NCBI GenBank assembly: GCA_907163345.1
Contig: CAJQUN010000404.1
Span: 1 to 64,000 of the forward strand
Length of the DNA stretch: 64,000 nt
Reading direction: 5' to 3'
From: Haberlea rhodopensis
Lineage: Eukaryota; Streptophyta; Magnoliopsida; Lamiales; Gesneriaceae
Shown here: positions 1 to 12,534 of the stretch, in pieces
Layout: the number at the start of each line of letters is the position of its first letter
Numbering within the stretch: position 1 is the stretch's first letter
Notes under the pieces: generated by a model
Seen by the model: the letters and a program-made list of their open reading frames with translations, nothing else
Told to the model about the DNA's origin: nothing
Databases searched by the model: none
Translations under genes and position numbers: made by a program

Positions 1-1140
1 AGTTGACGTCTTCAACATAAGACACCAACTTGGTGTCTTCGGTGAAAATAAATTATTTTATTGAAGATGACATCTTCGATAAAAAAAATTATTTTTACTG
101 AAGGCGTCTACTGAGTTCTTACACCTAGATGCTGGTACATTTGTTAAACGAAGTTGTGGCATTAAACGATTAATAAGGTGTAAGAACTCATATTGCCGAA
201 TATAAGCAGCCGTCGATTAATAAAGTGTTGCCAAAACATAAAAGATAAATTAATAAATCAATCAAGCAGGGAAGAAAGTGAACAAAGTTGTACCCAAAAT
301 ATAAAGGGTAGAAGTGCTTCTTGACAAGAAAAAGTCATGTATATGGTTACATATCTATCATTAGAACTGTGAGCTACAAGTCTGAAATGAACAAGAATCC
401 AAATACAGATTTTAGACAGGATTATGAGGTATATAAGGAAGTCCATCACTCACTTTTTATTTGTAATTCTTGATGAATCTGATGCGGGGCTTCAACTTTC
501 ATCTGGATATTTAAGTTCTTGAAGGTTCGGGAGCCTAAACATGGTGCTTGATATTTTGATCTTGTTTTATCTCTGCTTGATATTTTGATCGTTTTGGTAT
601 TCTGGAAATTTAAGTTTTTGAAGTGCTTGTAATTCTTGTTCTTGATATTTTGATCTTTTTGTTGGATTATAGATTTGTAAGTAGTTTGTACGTGAAGGCA
701 AACAGAGCTTGGCTTAAGTTCAATGACTTCTCAGCAAAAGTTGCTGACGGATAGTGATATTTGAAGGGAATTTGGTGTGGATGAGACTCAGAGCTATCCG
801 CTTTTTTTTGCCCTTTTGCTTTTTTACTTAAGAGATGCCAATTGAATTGGCGTCTTCAGTTTTTTTTTTTTGAAGTGTCAACTCGGTTGGCGTCTTTAGT
901 AAAATTAATTTTTTTTATTGAGACATCTTCAATAAAATAAAGTTGGCGTCTTCTGTCAAAGATGCCAACTGGGTTGGCGACTTGTGTTACTTTTGTGAAC
1001 CCTCTCATTTCAGGTCATTTTGTAATTAATTTTTTATTTTGGAGAAACTAAAAAAAAATCCCCATAGTGAAACAGAAATATGGAATTAGTCACCATGTCA
1101 GACAAACATAATTCAGACTCTCTACTGAAAGTTTGGTGAA
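1..1140. repeat. Host tandem repeat, copy A, rich in GACGCCAACT palindromes
   Basis: No coding potential is visible. The stretch is full of short inverted motifs of the type gacgccaact/agttggcgtc separated by A- and T-runs. Positions 233-1135 recur as a second copy: 233-690 match 1471-1945, and 702-1135 match 14264-14703. The two copies therefore form a direct tandem duplication with an offset near 1.24 kb. The repeated palindromic motif resembles the subterminal repeats of CACTA-type DNA transposons, but no CACTA terminus or transposase is seen, so that origin is only a guess. Confidence 0.6.
114..192. repeat. Short terminal-inverted-repeat unit (collapsed form)
   Basis: The unit is bounded by gttcttacacct on the left and aggtgtaagaac on the right, a 12-bp perfect inverted repeat about 75 bp long overall. 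It corresponds to the larger inverted repeat at 1221-1427 in copy B, of which it appears to be an internally deleted form. Confidence 0.5.
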
Positions 1141-1945
1141 AAAAATTATTTTATTCAAGTAGCCAACTGAGTTGGCTTCTTCAATAAAAAAAAATTATTT
1201 TTACTGAAACGTCAACTGAGATCTTACACCTAAATGTTAGTGCATTGGTTAAACGAAGTTGTGGCATTAAATGATTGCTTTTTTTTTATTGAAACGCCAA
1301 AGTTGGCGTCTTCAATAAAAAAAAATTATTTTTACTGAAGACGCCAACTCATTAGTAAAAAAAAATTAGAAATCGTTTAATTCCACGACTTTGTTTAACA
1401 AATGCACTAGCATCTATGTGTAAGAAGTCATATTGCCGAATGTAAGCAGCCGTCGATTAACGAAGTGTTGCCAAAACATAAAAGAAAAATGAATAAATCA
1501 ATCAAGCAGAGAAAAAAGTAAACAAAGTTGTAGCCAAAATATAAAGGGTAGAAGTGCTTCTTGACAAGAAAAAGGCATGGATATAGTTACAGATCTGTCA
1601 TTAGAAAATGTAAGCTACAAGTCTGAAATGAACAAGAATCCAAATACAGATTTTAGACAGGATTATGAGGAATATAAGGAAGTCCATCACTCACCTTTCA
1701 TTTGTAATTCTTGATGAATTTGAAGTTTTTTAACTTTCATCTGGAAATTTAAGTTCTTGAAGGACCGAGAGCCTAAACCTGGTGCTTGATATTTTGATCT
1801 TGTTCTGTCCATGCTTGATAGTTTGATCTTTTTGTAATTCTGGAAATTTAGGTTTTTGAAGTGCTTGTAATTCTTGAATAGCCTCTGCTTGATATTTTGA
1901 TATTTTTGTTGGATTAAGAATTTTACGTAGTTTGTATAGGAAGGC
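1141..1945. repeat. Host tandem repeat, copy B, left half
   Basis: This matches copy A (for example ccaaaacataaaag at 1471 versus 233) and ends at the target site aaaca, where copia element G is inserted. The remaining half of copy B resumes at 14264 on the other side of G. Short reading frames here are not conserved between the two copies. Confidence 0.6.
1221..1427. repeat. Long imperfect inverted repeat (hairpin element)
   Basis: The left arm (1221-1277, beginning atcttacacc) is the approximate reverse complement of the right arm (1370-1427, ending tgtgtaagaa). The arms are about 57 bp with a central ~90 bp that itself carries a gacgccaa/ttggcgtc inverted repeat. It looks like a small foldback or MITE-like unit. 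The corresponding place in copy A (114-192) is much shorter. Confidence 0.55.
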
Positions 1946-1950
1946 AAACA
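1946..1950. repeat. Target-site duplication aaaca (element G, left)
   Basis: The five bases aaaca precede the LTR at 1951. The same five bases flank the solo LTR at 13859-14258 on both sides (13854-13858 and 14259-14263). Confidence 0.75.
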
Positions 1951-2347
1951 TGTTGGGTTTTCGTACCCCGGCGCCAGATCCAAACGCAGCGGAAATAATA
2001 CAATAAACAGATCTGACCCGTGGACGGAAGATCGCGCCTGATTCATATATAAACATGCAAATATCAAAATAAATGCACGAAAAGAGAATTATCGATGAAC
2101 ATCATCAACCTGCGGCGGTGATCCTCAAGTCCAATCAACATGACCATTTCTACAAGCACGGCACCAGTGCTAGTGTGATGACGGCTTTTCTATGAGAGTG
2201 AGTGTATTGAGTGGAAGTTTGAATGGAGTCTCTCAGTTTCTCAGAGACTAGAATGACATATTTATAGGGTCATTAAGTAACTAATGGGCATTGGGTGCAT
2301 AAAGTCCAATATGCCAACTTTTGGCTTGCAGGGCATATATGCTAACA
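1951..2347 (-). mobile_element. 3' LTR of copia element G (~397 bp)
   Basis: The LTR runs from tgttgggttttcg to atgctaaca on the plus strand and is nearly identical to the solo LTR at 13859-14258. It starts TG and ends CA in element orientation. A polypurine tract lies immediately inside at 2348-2370 (minus strand, reading through TTTTGGGCAAGTGAGAGAT). This shows that the element runs on the minus strand and that this is its 3' LTR. Confidence 0.85.
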
Positions 2348-3689
2348 ATCTCTCACTTGCCCAAAAGCCAACACATGAGCACTAAACTCATAATCCAAGT
2401 AGATCAGTCCAATTAAATAACTTGATGTACAAATTACGTACATAATTATGAGCTAAATATATAATAATTTTTAATTTTAGAACTTTCTATAGATGGAACC
2501 TTTCCAAATATAGAAACTCCACTAAAGTGAGGAGCTTTCAAAAATTAAACTCATATCTTGAATATCAATCACACAATCTTGAGCACTTAGCATTTAAGTC
2601 TCAATTCTCATCGATAGATCGGTGGCCGATTTATTGTGACCCAGCGAGGCTCAAGTGTATGATAGCAGTATGATCACAACCTTTGTGATTTTAGAAGTCA
2701 AACAACTTCTTTGGGCTTACCCTGAATACCCTATTGTCAATTAAACTCCTTTAATAGACAATTACCGAATTATAATTCTAGCAACAACCTACCGATCGTG
2801 GGTAGCGCTTAGCATCTGCGCTTCACAAAGACCTAGATACAAATGACTAGCAACGTACGAGAACCTGTCAGCCATAGTTAGCGTGCAGTACATTCCTTTC
2901 ACTCAATATGTCCCGATTGAATCTAGGGCATTGATCGGTCGAGGCCCCTTATGATTTCAATAACTATGTATTTGTTTCACGTTATATGATTCATTGTGTG
3001 CGTATATGAAAAACTCATTTTTCACAAGCACTACCCACTCTGGCCAGAGATACCTCGAATCATATATAGAAAAACACATAGGACATCCTGGTTCATCAAG
3101 ACCAGTGGTGAATCCTTAACGACAATCATAGGCCTCTGACAGCATCACTGAATACCCAAAATAATGACTTTATGACCCACATGTGATCAGTCATTAAATC
3201 AAAGTACACAGCTATCTATCAAGACCTCAATGACGCCTCGGGTCATGATGAGTAATGGTGCACAACTATGACTAGAAATTCTATACTCGACAAATGGTAA
3301 CCACTTATAAAATTCCGAGTAGGGTCGTTCAGTGAACTCATTCCTAATGAGCACCTATTCATGTGTGCTGACTTCACCAAGCCAACGCCGATGAAACGCG
3401 GCGCACTACACTAGACGCATCATGAATACCAATCTCTAACGAGCATGTATCGATATCCCATTCTCGAAGGCTCATCGACCACGAACATTTAGAAATCGCA
3501 GTCGAGAATGTATTTCATGGTCACCATCATATGCGTAACCACATTCTATGGACTATAGCAACTTCAAGGACTTCATCAATACATCAAGATGCATGGGTAA
3601 ACAGATGAAGAAGTGCCATATATATTAATATTCAAACAAAGATTTGTCATAATAAGATTATAAGTACAATCAATCAACTATTGATTTAC

Positions 3690-4160
3690 TTAATCATGTA
3701 TGACAACAATATCTTTCACTTTCCCAATCCAACTACTCATGTGTCTTAAGACCATCTTCCCAAGATGTCTAACAAACACCAATAGTTGTAAATGCTTTGT
3801 CAGTGGATTCACTATATTTTTCTGTTGAAGCGATTCTTTTGATAATAATGTCGTGTCTACCATCTCTCTCATTAGATAGCATTTTCTCAATATATGTTTG
3901 GATCCTGGTGAGATCTTGGCTATTCATAATAGCTCAAATGTTGTCACAGTACACAGAGACTGTGTCAACTGCACTAGAAATTACACCCAACTCTTGGATG
4001 AAATTTCTTATCCAAACTGTCTCTTTGCTGCATCGTATGCTGCAATGTATTTGGCTTCAGTGGTGGAATCCAATGTGGTGTCTTGCTTGGAACGTTTCCA
4101 AGATACATCACCATCATTGAGCTTAAATACAAATCCGAACATCGATATGGTATCATCTAC
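3690..4160 (-). pseudogene. Ty1/copia RNase H remnant (element G)
   Basis: On the minus strand, short frames reproduce the copia RNase H landmarks: a WKRSKQDTTLDSTTEA-like stretch with an AAYDAAKR segment around 4010-4110, and an NPLTKHL stretch near 3800 that corresponds to the usual DPLTKPL at the end of copia pol. The domain is split over several frames by indels and is not functional. It sits about 1.4 kb from the PPT and 3' LTR, a normal position for the end of copia pol. Confidence 0.75.
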
Positions 4161-4370
4161 ATCCAATTTAAACCAGCATCAGCTTAGCCTTCAACTATTA
4201 TTTCTTCACTTACAGATCCAAAAACCATGAAAATATCATAAGTTCTTCATAAGAACTTGAGGATTATTTTCACAGTTTTCTAGTGACCTTCAACGGGATC
4301 TGTCTGATGTCTGCGCATTACTCTAAGTACATACATCAGGCCAAGTACATACAATAGCATACAATATGCT

Positions 4371-4919
4371 ATTATAAGTAAAAATATAAGGTACCAATGT
4401 CATCTTTTCTCTCTCCTCGTCAATCTTAAGACCCATTGACTCGAGAGATGAATACTATGACATATTATGAAGTAACTCATGTTTTGACTATTCTATGCCA
4501 AACCCTTTTAGCACATTGTTTATGTACGTAGATTGAGAGATCTCAAGCATCCTTTAGATTTATCCCTATAGATCCTTATGCTAAGCACATATGACGCTTC
4601 TCCCAATATTACATGGAGAAATTAGTAGATAATCATGCTTTAATTGATTAATCCAATACCATTCACAATGAGCATGATATAATCGACTTAAAGCATCACA
4701 AATGTAACCATGCTCCCACTAACCCTTTTGCATACACATGTCACTTCCGGATTTTTAACAAAACCAAACACTTTGATGATGTTATCAAAATGGAAGTTCA
4801 AACTTCGAGATGCCTTTTTAGGCCCATAAATGGACCTTTGGGGTTTGAAAACATTTTTCTCACTCTAAGAAGTTGTAAACACATTTGGCTGCTACATTTC
4901 TACCTCAATGCCACTGAGA
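4371..4919 (-). other. Degenerate copia pol sequence between RNase H and the inserted solo LTR
   Basis: No frame can be followed for more than a few tens of codons. By position, between the RNase H trace and the RT trace at 9480-9690, this should be the C-terminal part of copia RT. Confidence 0.35.
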
Positions 4920-5584
4920 AATGTTGTGATGCCCCAAAATTAATTAATGGCCATCTGGACATTAATTATGTTTATATGATGAATTATTGCGATGAATAAG
5001 TTATGTGTGGAAAATGAAGTGTTAACATGATTTAATTGTGTTGATTTTAATTATGAGGAAAGTATGGATTTAATGAAGTTGGTTGCATTTTTGTAAATGC
5101 TTTTAAAATACCATGTTAGGGTATTTTATACATCATGTTAAGTGTTGGGGTGCAAATTTAATTAAACCCTTATAGTCCCCACTACCCCACCTTTTAACTC
5201 ACTTTCCCCTTTATACTCTAAATCCTCAACAACCCAAAACCCTTACCCCCTCAATTTTCGTCCATGGCTTAAAAGAGGAAGAGGAATCCTTCCAAAATCT
5301 TGATTTGTGGAATTTGTTGGGAGATTTGGAGTCCCCAAGAGGTATGGATACCTCCTTGACGTTTTTGTAAAGTTTTATTTGAGTTTGTTATGGTTTTGGA
5401 GGGTTTTGAAATGGGTTTGTTTGGGTGTATGTTATTTATGGTCGGGGTATGATTTTTGAAGTGTTTTATGTGGGTTTTAATGAGTTATGATGATGTTAGT
5501 GTGGTTGGAAAGTTTGGGTTTGAATGGTATGGGATTGAGCTTAGAAAATGCTCAAAAATGGCGAAAAATCACGCACCAGCAGGT

Positions 5585-5734
5585 GGCGATCGATCGCCTG
5601 ATATGAGGCGATCGATCGCCGATGGCCAGTAGCCATTTCACGTAGCAGGTGATCGATCGCCTAAAATTAAGCGATCGATCGCCGCAAGGCAAAAGAGCGA
5701 GGCGATCGATCGCCTCAAGTAGCGATCAATCGCC
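5585..5734. repeat. Array of three paired GATCGATC palindromes (LTR I)
   Basis: Six copies of a ggcgatcgatcgcc-type palindrome occur as three pairs. The core positions are 5588/5610, 5651/5673 and 5704/5724, giving pair spacings of 22, 22 and 20 bp. Each member is self-complementary, so the two members of a pair can form a hairpin with a 12-14 bp stem and a 7-9 nt loop. The array lies about 370 bp downstream of the TATA-like box, probably inside the transcribed leader. Confidence 0.85.
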
Positions 5735-5947
5735 ACTGTGTAAAACATGGAAAATGATGATTTTTGTTGAATTTTTGGTATTTGGCTATTGTTTAGCTTC
5801 TAATATCAATTTGTATGGTTGTGTGGAACCATCCCAGGTGCCAACAACATCGAGAAGATAGAGTTCTTCAATTTCTCCACTTTTGGAATTAAGGTACGTA
5901 AGAAGCGTACGGGCATCGGACGGTAACACACTCCTAACTATGACTAT

Positions 5948-6125
5948 GCATTGATTGTATAAGTATTTATGATGACTATGATGATGATTGTGATAAGTAA
6001 GTTTATGATGATGATGTTTATGATGATGATTGTGATAAGTAAGTTTATGATGATGATGTTTATGATGATGATTGTGATAAATAAGTTTAAGATGATGATG
6101 TTTATGAAGATGATATGATAAGTAA
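5948..6125 (+). repeat. GATGAT-rich microsatellite
   Basis: The sequence is a run of gatgatgatgtttatgatgatgattgtgataagtaag-type units, three to four copies with small changes, lying between the hairpin array and the 64-bp minisatellite of LTR I. Confidence 0.7.
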
Positions 6126-6159
6126 GTTTATAATAATGTTATACGATGTTTCTAAAAGG

Positions 6160-7190
6160 GTAAGATGCCCATATGGTAAGATGCCATACAATGTTATTAT
6201 GTGGTAAGATGCCACGGGGTAAGATGCCCATATGGTAAGAGGTCATACGATGTTATTATGTGGTAAGATGCCACGGGGTAAGATGCCCATATGGTAAGAT
6301 GCCATACAATGTTATCATGTGGTAAGATGCCACACGATGCTATGATATGGTAAGATGCCATACGATAGGGTAAGATGCCCACGTGGTAAGATGCCACACG
6401 ATGTTATGATATGGCAAGATGCCATACGATTGGGTAAGACGCCCATGTGGTAGATGCCACACGATGCTATGATATGGTAAGATGCCATACGATTGGGTAA
6501 GACGCCCATGTGGTAAGATGCCACACGATGCTATGATATGGTAAGATGCCATACGATAGGGTAAGATGCCCACGTGGTAAGATGCCACACGATGTTATGA
6601 TATGGCAAGATGCCATACGATTGGGTAAGACGCCCATGTGGTAAGATGCCACACGATGCTATGATATGGTAAGATGCCATACGATTGGGTAAGACGCCCA
6701 TGTGGTAAGATGCCACACGATGCTATGATATGGCAAGATGCCATACGATTGGGTAAGACGCCCACGTGGTAAGATGCCAAACGATGTTATGATATGGCAA
6801 GATGCCATACGATTGGGTAAGACGCCCATGTGGTAAGATGCCACACGATGCTATGATATGGTAAGATGCCCACGTGGTAAGATGCCACACGATGTTATGA
6901 TATGGCAATATGCCATACGATTGGGTAAGACGCCCATGTGGTAAGATGCCACACGATGCTATGATATGGTAAGATTCCATACGATAGGGTAAGATGCCCA
7001 CGTGGTAAGATGCCATACGATGTTATCATATGGCAAGATGCCATACGATTGGGTAAGACGCCCATGTGGTAAGATGCCACACGATGCTATGATATGGTAA
7101 GATGCCATACGATAGGGTAATATGCCCACGTGGTAAGATGCCACACGATGTTATGATATGGTAAGATGCCATACGATGGGGTAAGATGCC
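6160..7190. repeat. 64-bp minisatellite in LTR I
   Basis: About 16 units of 64 bp are present, each built from roughly 20-bp subrepeats of the form ggtaagatgcc followed by atacgat, catg or acacgat. Because 64 is not a multiple of three, the many 61-97 codon frames on the minus strand are by-products of the repeat. A related array with a 60-bp unit lies at 20920-21360. Confidence 0.9.
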
Positions 7191-7513
7191 CATATGCACG
7201 AATGTGAATCAGGGTCAACAAAAAGAAGCTGACGATAACCAGCATGTTTACTTAACTAAGATTTCGTACTGTTATATTTTGTTATGATACCTATAAGATG
7301 ATGATATTTATAAGATGATGATGCTTGTATGAAGATGATGTTATAAGATGATGATTTTAATCATTCATGTCAAGAATTAATGATTATATGCATGACTATG
7401 AAACAAGGACAACCAAAGAGGGTTAATGCGATTAACCAGGAAGTATACGTTACCAATTATTTTCATGCATTAATTATATGACATTGCCTTATGATGTTAA
7501 GTAATGATGTACA

Positions 7514-9004
7514 TGTAAGTAACCCCATGAGCATACAACGCAGCGGAATAAAATTTAGGGATTACAAACCAGCGATCTATACATAGGGAATCATATCGGA
7601 TTAGAGAATAACAAGTGTCTTACCCTTGTAGCGTGCTTGAGGCTGAATCCACGGAGCTGCACCACGTCTTACGCCTTCTCCGAGTCACTAAGCAAAACTC
7701 GATTGGTTTTGCCTCAACGGTATCCACACGATCAAATCGATTGAAGGAATAGTTTAATATCAAGTTGCTAGACAAGATATTAAACCGGAACCAAAAACCA
7801 CACTTTGATTCACAATCAAATTGGCACAAAAACGCCAAGAACTACTCGGCTATGAGGGTGGCCGAAAGATCTTGATGTGCGGCCGTGAGTGATGGTGTAG
7901 GGTTTAACTTATGAAGTGTTATGAATTGTCTTGCAATTAATCACCTTGCAATCATATTAAATATAATTAATTAAAGGCTTTCTTAAAGCTTCATGGGCTT
8001 AAGCCCATGATTTAATTAATCCTTATGATAATTAATTAAGACTCCTCTTAATTATTTAATTCATCTCATGAATTTAATTTCCCTTCTCGATTTAATCTTT
8101 TGTGCGACCCGATAGGATCTCGTAATGTTGGCAGTGACATAAAATCTCATTTTATGTCGCAAGCATTGAGCGGTATCTAGCAACACATCGATGCTACCCA
8201 AATTACGAGAATGTCAATGACTCGACATAACCTTTAGAACATGTGATAATATTAACCATGTAACTTAATCCCTTTGTCCTTTGTGTTTAGATTGAACACG
8301 AGTCATGGAATAGTCATACTCGTATATCCAATCTTTATTTCTTGATCCCCAAGTAGAACTAGAATAAACGAATAAGCTCGATATCTCATATCGACTCATT
8401 CGAGCATGGCCATGCATTTTAGTTCTCACTTGATCAAGGGCCTAACACATCTCCTGTTATATAGGAGGGACAAATCCTATCTCGATCAGTCAACATCCCT
8501 CTACATAATTCGTAGTGTATCCAATAGTCGCCTTTATAGTATATCCTGTTACGGGTAACGTTTGACGATATCAAGATACATAACTCCTTATGTTGGGATC
8601 TCTGATGATCACAAGTCGTAAGGATTACATACATTATTATCACTATGAGAATTGCATATGACGATCATATAACTATCCATGTTGCATTCTCATGGTGGGT
8701 CTGTTCAGTACATCGTTCTCTAACATGTACCCATATGTTGATTTGATATCTCATATCAATGAACAATTCATCGATCAACATATACTAGTCTCTACGTATT
8801 ATCATTATCCCTTTCATGATAATACTTGACTAGGAACATCTTTAAGAATAATACAATATTATTCTAAGGACATTAACATATATATTAATTCATAATGCAC
8901 AGTTAAAAGAATAATATATAATAATGAATTGCCATTCATAAATCCATAAACATTGTATGTCTTAAACAATCATCTAATGACTTGTCTTAGGGCATATCCC
9001 AACA
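7514..9004 (-). mobile_element. Angela-type copia solo LTR A
   Basis: The 1491-bp LTR is flanked by a perfect 5-bp duplication gtaca (7509-7513 and 9005-9009), with no internal sequence. In element orientation it begins TGTTGGGATATGCCC, the typical start of Angela/Tork-lineage LTRs. It is clearly homologous to the LTR of element C (40853-41987 plus 51600-51974) and that of L (56397-57890). It sits inside LTR I, so it inserted later than I. Confidence 0.88.
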
Positions 9005-9479
9005 GTACATGCTCATGATGGGTTGTTCCTGTAGGTACACTTTTGGACCGAAGGGCCTATGGTCGGGTTGAGACAGTGAGCTAAAAGGAGCAAGACGCTT
9101 ATAGGATACAGGATTTTGATAGTCTCTACTCTAGGAGTAGTGTAAATCTATAGCTTTAACATTCATTATTGTGAATGAAATTAATTAGCTTGTGAAATTT
9201 TATTTTGGCCTGTAATTTTATTAGCTCAAAGATACAACCGGAACCCTAAGACGTTATTAATGCATGTTTAGTCCATAATTTGTGTATTAAGATGGTGTTA
9301 AGGTAGGAAGACCCTACAAATGTTGTGTTCACATCCATTACTCATATCTCATATTCATAATATAAAGATATAACTAATAAAATCTAAATAGACTGTAGCA
9401 TCATAACCGATGAAAATTTTCTCATAAACAACTCTTTGCCTATGAGAATAACCGTTTCTCACCAGTCAAGCTTTGAAGG

Positions 9480-9690
9480 TCACTACGTTCCAATCCACTC
9501 CAAGCTTTCACTTGTAAATCCATGCAGCCAATGGGAACAATTCCCAAAGATGATCTACTAAGGCCCATACCTTATTGGAGTACATAGAGTCCATTTCAGA
9601 TTTCATGGCATCTTGCCAATGTCCTGAATCAATATCTGACATCGCCTCCTTGAAAGTCCAAGGATCATATCCATGGTCTATTTCTTGACT
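9480..9690 (-). pseudogene. Ty1/copia reverse transcriptase N-terminal remnant (element G)
   Basis: The minus strand encodes a recognisable copia pol segment with GHWQDAMKSEMDSMYSNKVW followed by LVDHLWE, then an in-frame stop before KLGVDW. This corresponds to the start of the copia RT domain, usually W-x-EAM-x-EM-x-S-x-x-x-N-x-x-W. A short part is still readable, but the domain as a whole is broken. Confidence 0.75.
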
Positions 9691-9699
9691 ACTTTCAAG

Positions 9700-10860
9700 G
9701 AGTAGATCATTCTATCAGGAGCTCTTGAAACATTTCCAAATCTCCTTGGTGTGTGTAAATCAAAGGTTGTGATTGACTAATTAATTTTACCGTTTTCACT
9801 TTTCTAGTGGTTTGTGGTTCTTGAACCCTTTCAAGTTATATTATTTTGTCATCCTTTCTAATAGAAACATTTTATCTAGAAAGATTGCACTTGCGAAACA
9901 AACTCTTTGCTTGCAATTGATAATATAAATTTCCACAAATAACATAAGATGGATCAACTATCCAACTCATCTCCCACTGACTGCTTCACATAAGCAGAAC
10001 AATCTCAAAATAAAAATTTGGATTATTTTTCAGTCCATATCGTATATGGAGTTTTGGTCACTGCATTGGTATGAATTATATTCAACAAATATGTAACTTT
10101 AGAGAGTTAGTCAGAGAGAATCACATTCTCTTTAAGATAACTCAACATCATCTTGCACTAACATTTAGTGCTCCACATACGTCCATATGAATCAAATTCA
10201 ATGGATATTCAGCACATGCTAATATATGTATGATTTAAGTTATCATTCTTTTAATATTCTTTGAATATAATCATACTAAGCATTCATAAGTTCACCAGAT
10301 TCAATTAAATATGCATTCTTAAAAATACTGCAAATCACATTCGCATATTTAAAGAATATCATTCTCTATCAAAATAGGAACAATGTTCATGATTAAATCT
10401 AGAACAAATAAATAATTGCTCAAACCAGTTCCAGATTTTATATTAAATAAATGTTTCAAACAGTCCTTTGCAACAACTCTTGCTATAATGCTTAGCCTCA
10501 GGTAGGTTTCACCTTCCTAGGGCTCTCTACTTCTTCACATCACATGCAACTCTTTGCAAAAATACGAGCACAACTGGCATCATATACCAAAGAAGTATAA
10601 CCAATAGAAATATTTAATTTTAATATATAACATACCCTTTCTAGAACGCTTCTAGTATAGGTATTGCTTACAATTTTGCGCCAGTGACCAGCAGTGAAAA
10701 CATAGATGTCTCTCATTTCTTAGTTGCTACTATATCATTTTTCGTCTTTTGAGGTTGGGAACCATTTCCCTTCCTCTTCTATCCTTGAACTCTTCCTACC
10801 ATTGGTAGAAGATTCGACAAGAAGAACACGTTTCTCCTTTTGAATCAAGGACTCATGAGT
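9700..10860 (-). pseudogene. Ty1/copia integrase/gag remnants (element G)
   Basis: The only clear landmark is a VTKTPYTIWT stretch near 10030-10060 on the minus strand, equivalent to the KTPYEIW motif near the C-terminal end of copia integrase. The rest is too decayed to assign residue by residue. By position it should hold the integrase core, protease and gag. Confidence 0.5.
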
Positions 10861-12530
10861 TTCCAACATTTTGACTATAAGATCAAATCTACAGCCAGTT
10901 AATGAGGATTTGTCACATTCAGATTTTCCAATTTCTCAACAAGAGATATTTGTCTTACACCATGCTCATGGACCGAAGCCCCATCTCGCATGTGAAATGA
11001 AAATAGATCTTTTGAAATCGCGAGTCTCAGTAATCGCGTCCGTTCAACAAACAACATTTGTAGGTGTTGGAAAATATCAGCAATGTGAACGCATTTCTCA
11101 TATCTGTGTTGAAACTCATTGGTGACATTGATGTTATCATATAGCACCTAGCCGAGAGATCATCGTCCCACTACTTCTCAAGTGTGGCGATCTTTTAATG
11201 AGACGAACGGGGAGACCCTTCAACAGGAGGCTCCCACCAAAGGTATTTATCAACTTTTCAGAAGCAATCAGTATTTTAAAATTAATAGCCAATCCTGGTG
11301 GTTAATTTGTTTATATCAAGATTTGATGTAATTGGATTCACGGCAATCACTATAATGAGAATAAACATAAAATATAAGCAAACCTTTTGATTATTAATTA
11401 ATTCAAAAACTATGGACTTTAGTTATTGAATGCTCCTACTAAATTTTTCGAATTCATCACCCTCATGACAAATGAACGGAAAATCATATTTTCTTAGTGG
11501 GCTTGGAGTCCAACTAGCTCATGAAAACCCTGGACGTGGGCCCACCGGCTTCATGATACTAAAGGTAGATCACAATTGCATCATATGCAACCCCCAGGAT
11601 ATTCGTCTCGCGATTGACATAACCCTACGTGGGCAGGACAATTATGCCTTCTCACGTCAAACTAACCCATCCCACGGATGGAAATGTCATGCCCAAAAGA
11701 CCACACGTGGGTGAGTAATCTAGAAGGTTAACATAACCACACCCTTAATTAAGTGGCAGTTAAATGCACAGCTTTCCCATGCCAGATGCCCCCCACGTGG
11801 GTGAGTAAGGCAATATGACACAAGTAGCGTCTCATGGTTTATCTATTGAGGGAAGACAGGAAGCAACAAACCCTTTTGAGCTCCCTTTATCGGTTTGATA
11901 TTATAAGTTTTGAATCATATTCAAAAGAGGGATTTAATTTATTTTAAAATCTCATCAATTGCTTGTTTGTTTGTTTGTTTGCCGGTTCATGCAACTATGT
12001 TTTATTCATGCAATCATATGTACTAATAAAACATACAAACAAACATTTATCATACATCATATGCATAATAAAAATAAATATGGACGATTACAGCCTTTTC
12101 CTAATTGATCCACGTGAGCCATACGTGGATTACAAGTCTGTCTAAGGTGATGTAGGTATGTAATGCAATCCTATTACATTTTTGCTTCCATTATACATGT
12201 CTTGATTCTTGATGCTCCATCTTCAATCTTGATCTCCCACTAATTCTAAAGTTTTTACATTTAAATCGTGCAAACAAGAGAATATGGATACAAATCCGGG
12301 GTGGGATACATCAGAAAATAGAGAGAGCAGGCTCGCAGGCCCGATAACCAAAATCACAATTATAATGAAACAATAAAAACCTAAGCATTCACCTAAACAC
12401 ATTGGTCAATGACCGTAATCATCCTTCATGAAATCACATCATATGTAATTAAACATTAAACTAAACAATTACATAATATGTAATTGTACTAATTACATCA
12501 CATGTAATTAGATCACAATAATTAATTTAT
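10861..12530 (-). other. Degenerate gag/leader region of element G
   Basis: No confident domain is visible. A noticeable feature is the repeated cacgtgggtgagtaa motif (11704 and 11799), with related acgtgggc segments near 11533 and 11628. The 82-codon minus frame at 10899-11147 may be a gag remnant, but I cannot support that by any motif. Confidence 0.35.
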
Positions 12531-12534
12531 TCTA

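Larger units (their letters stand above)
4925..9318 (+). mobile_element. Ty3/gypsy-type solo LTR I (contains nested copia solo LTR A)
   Basis: The LTR begins tgtgatgcccca and ends gaccctaca. A perfect 5-bp duplication aatgt flanks it (4920-4924 and 9319-9323), and no internal region or second LTR is present, so this is a solo LTR. Without the nested copia LTR it is about 2.9 kb. It contains a TATA-like ctttatactc near 5208, a hairpin array at 5585-5734, and a long 64-bp minisatellite at 6160-7190. It also carries the module ggttaatgcgattaacc, itself a small palindrome, near 7423. Related LTRs in this window are M, K and B. Confidence 0.85.

Noticed and set aside
5585..5734. Possible CRISPR array (regular repeats with spacers)
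   Set aside because: Plant retrotransposon context, palindromic 14-bp motifs, irregular pair-to-pair distances and no cas genes.
6197..7144. Series of 61-97 codon minus frames with MASYHMGVLP-type starts
   Set aside because: By-products of the 64-bp minisatellite, each one unit apart.
10899..11147. Overlapping 82- and 84-codon frames on opposite strands
   Set aside because: No motif; they may fall in decayed gag of element G but cannot be supported as genes.
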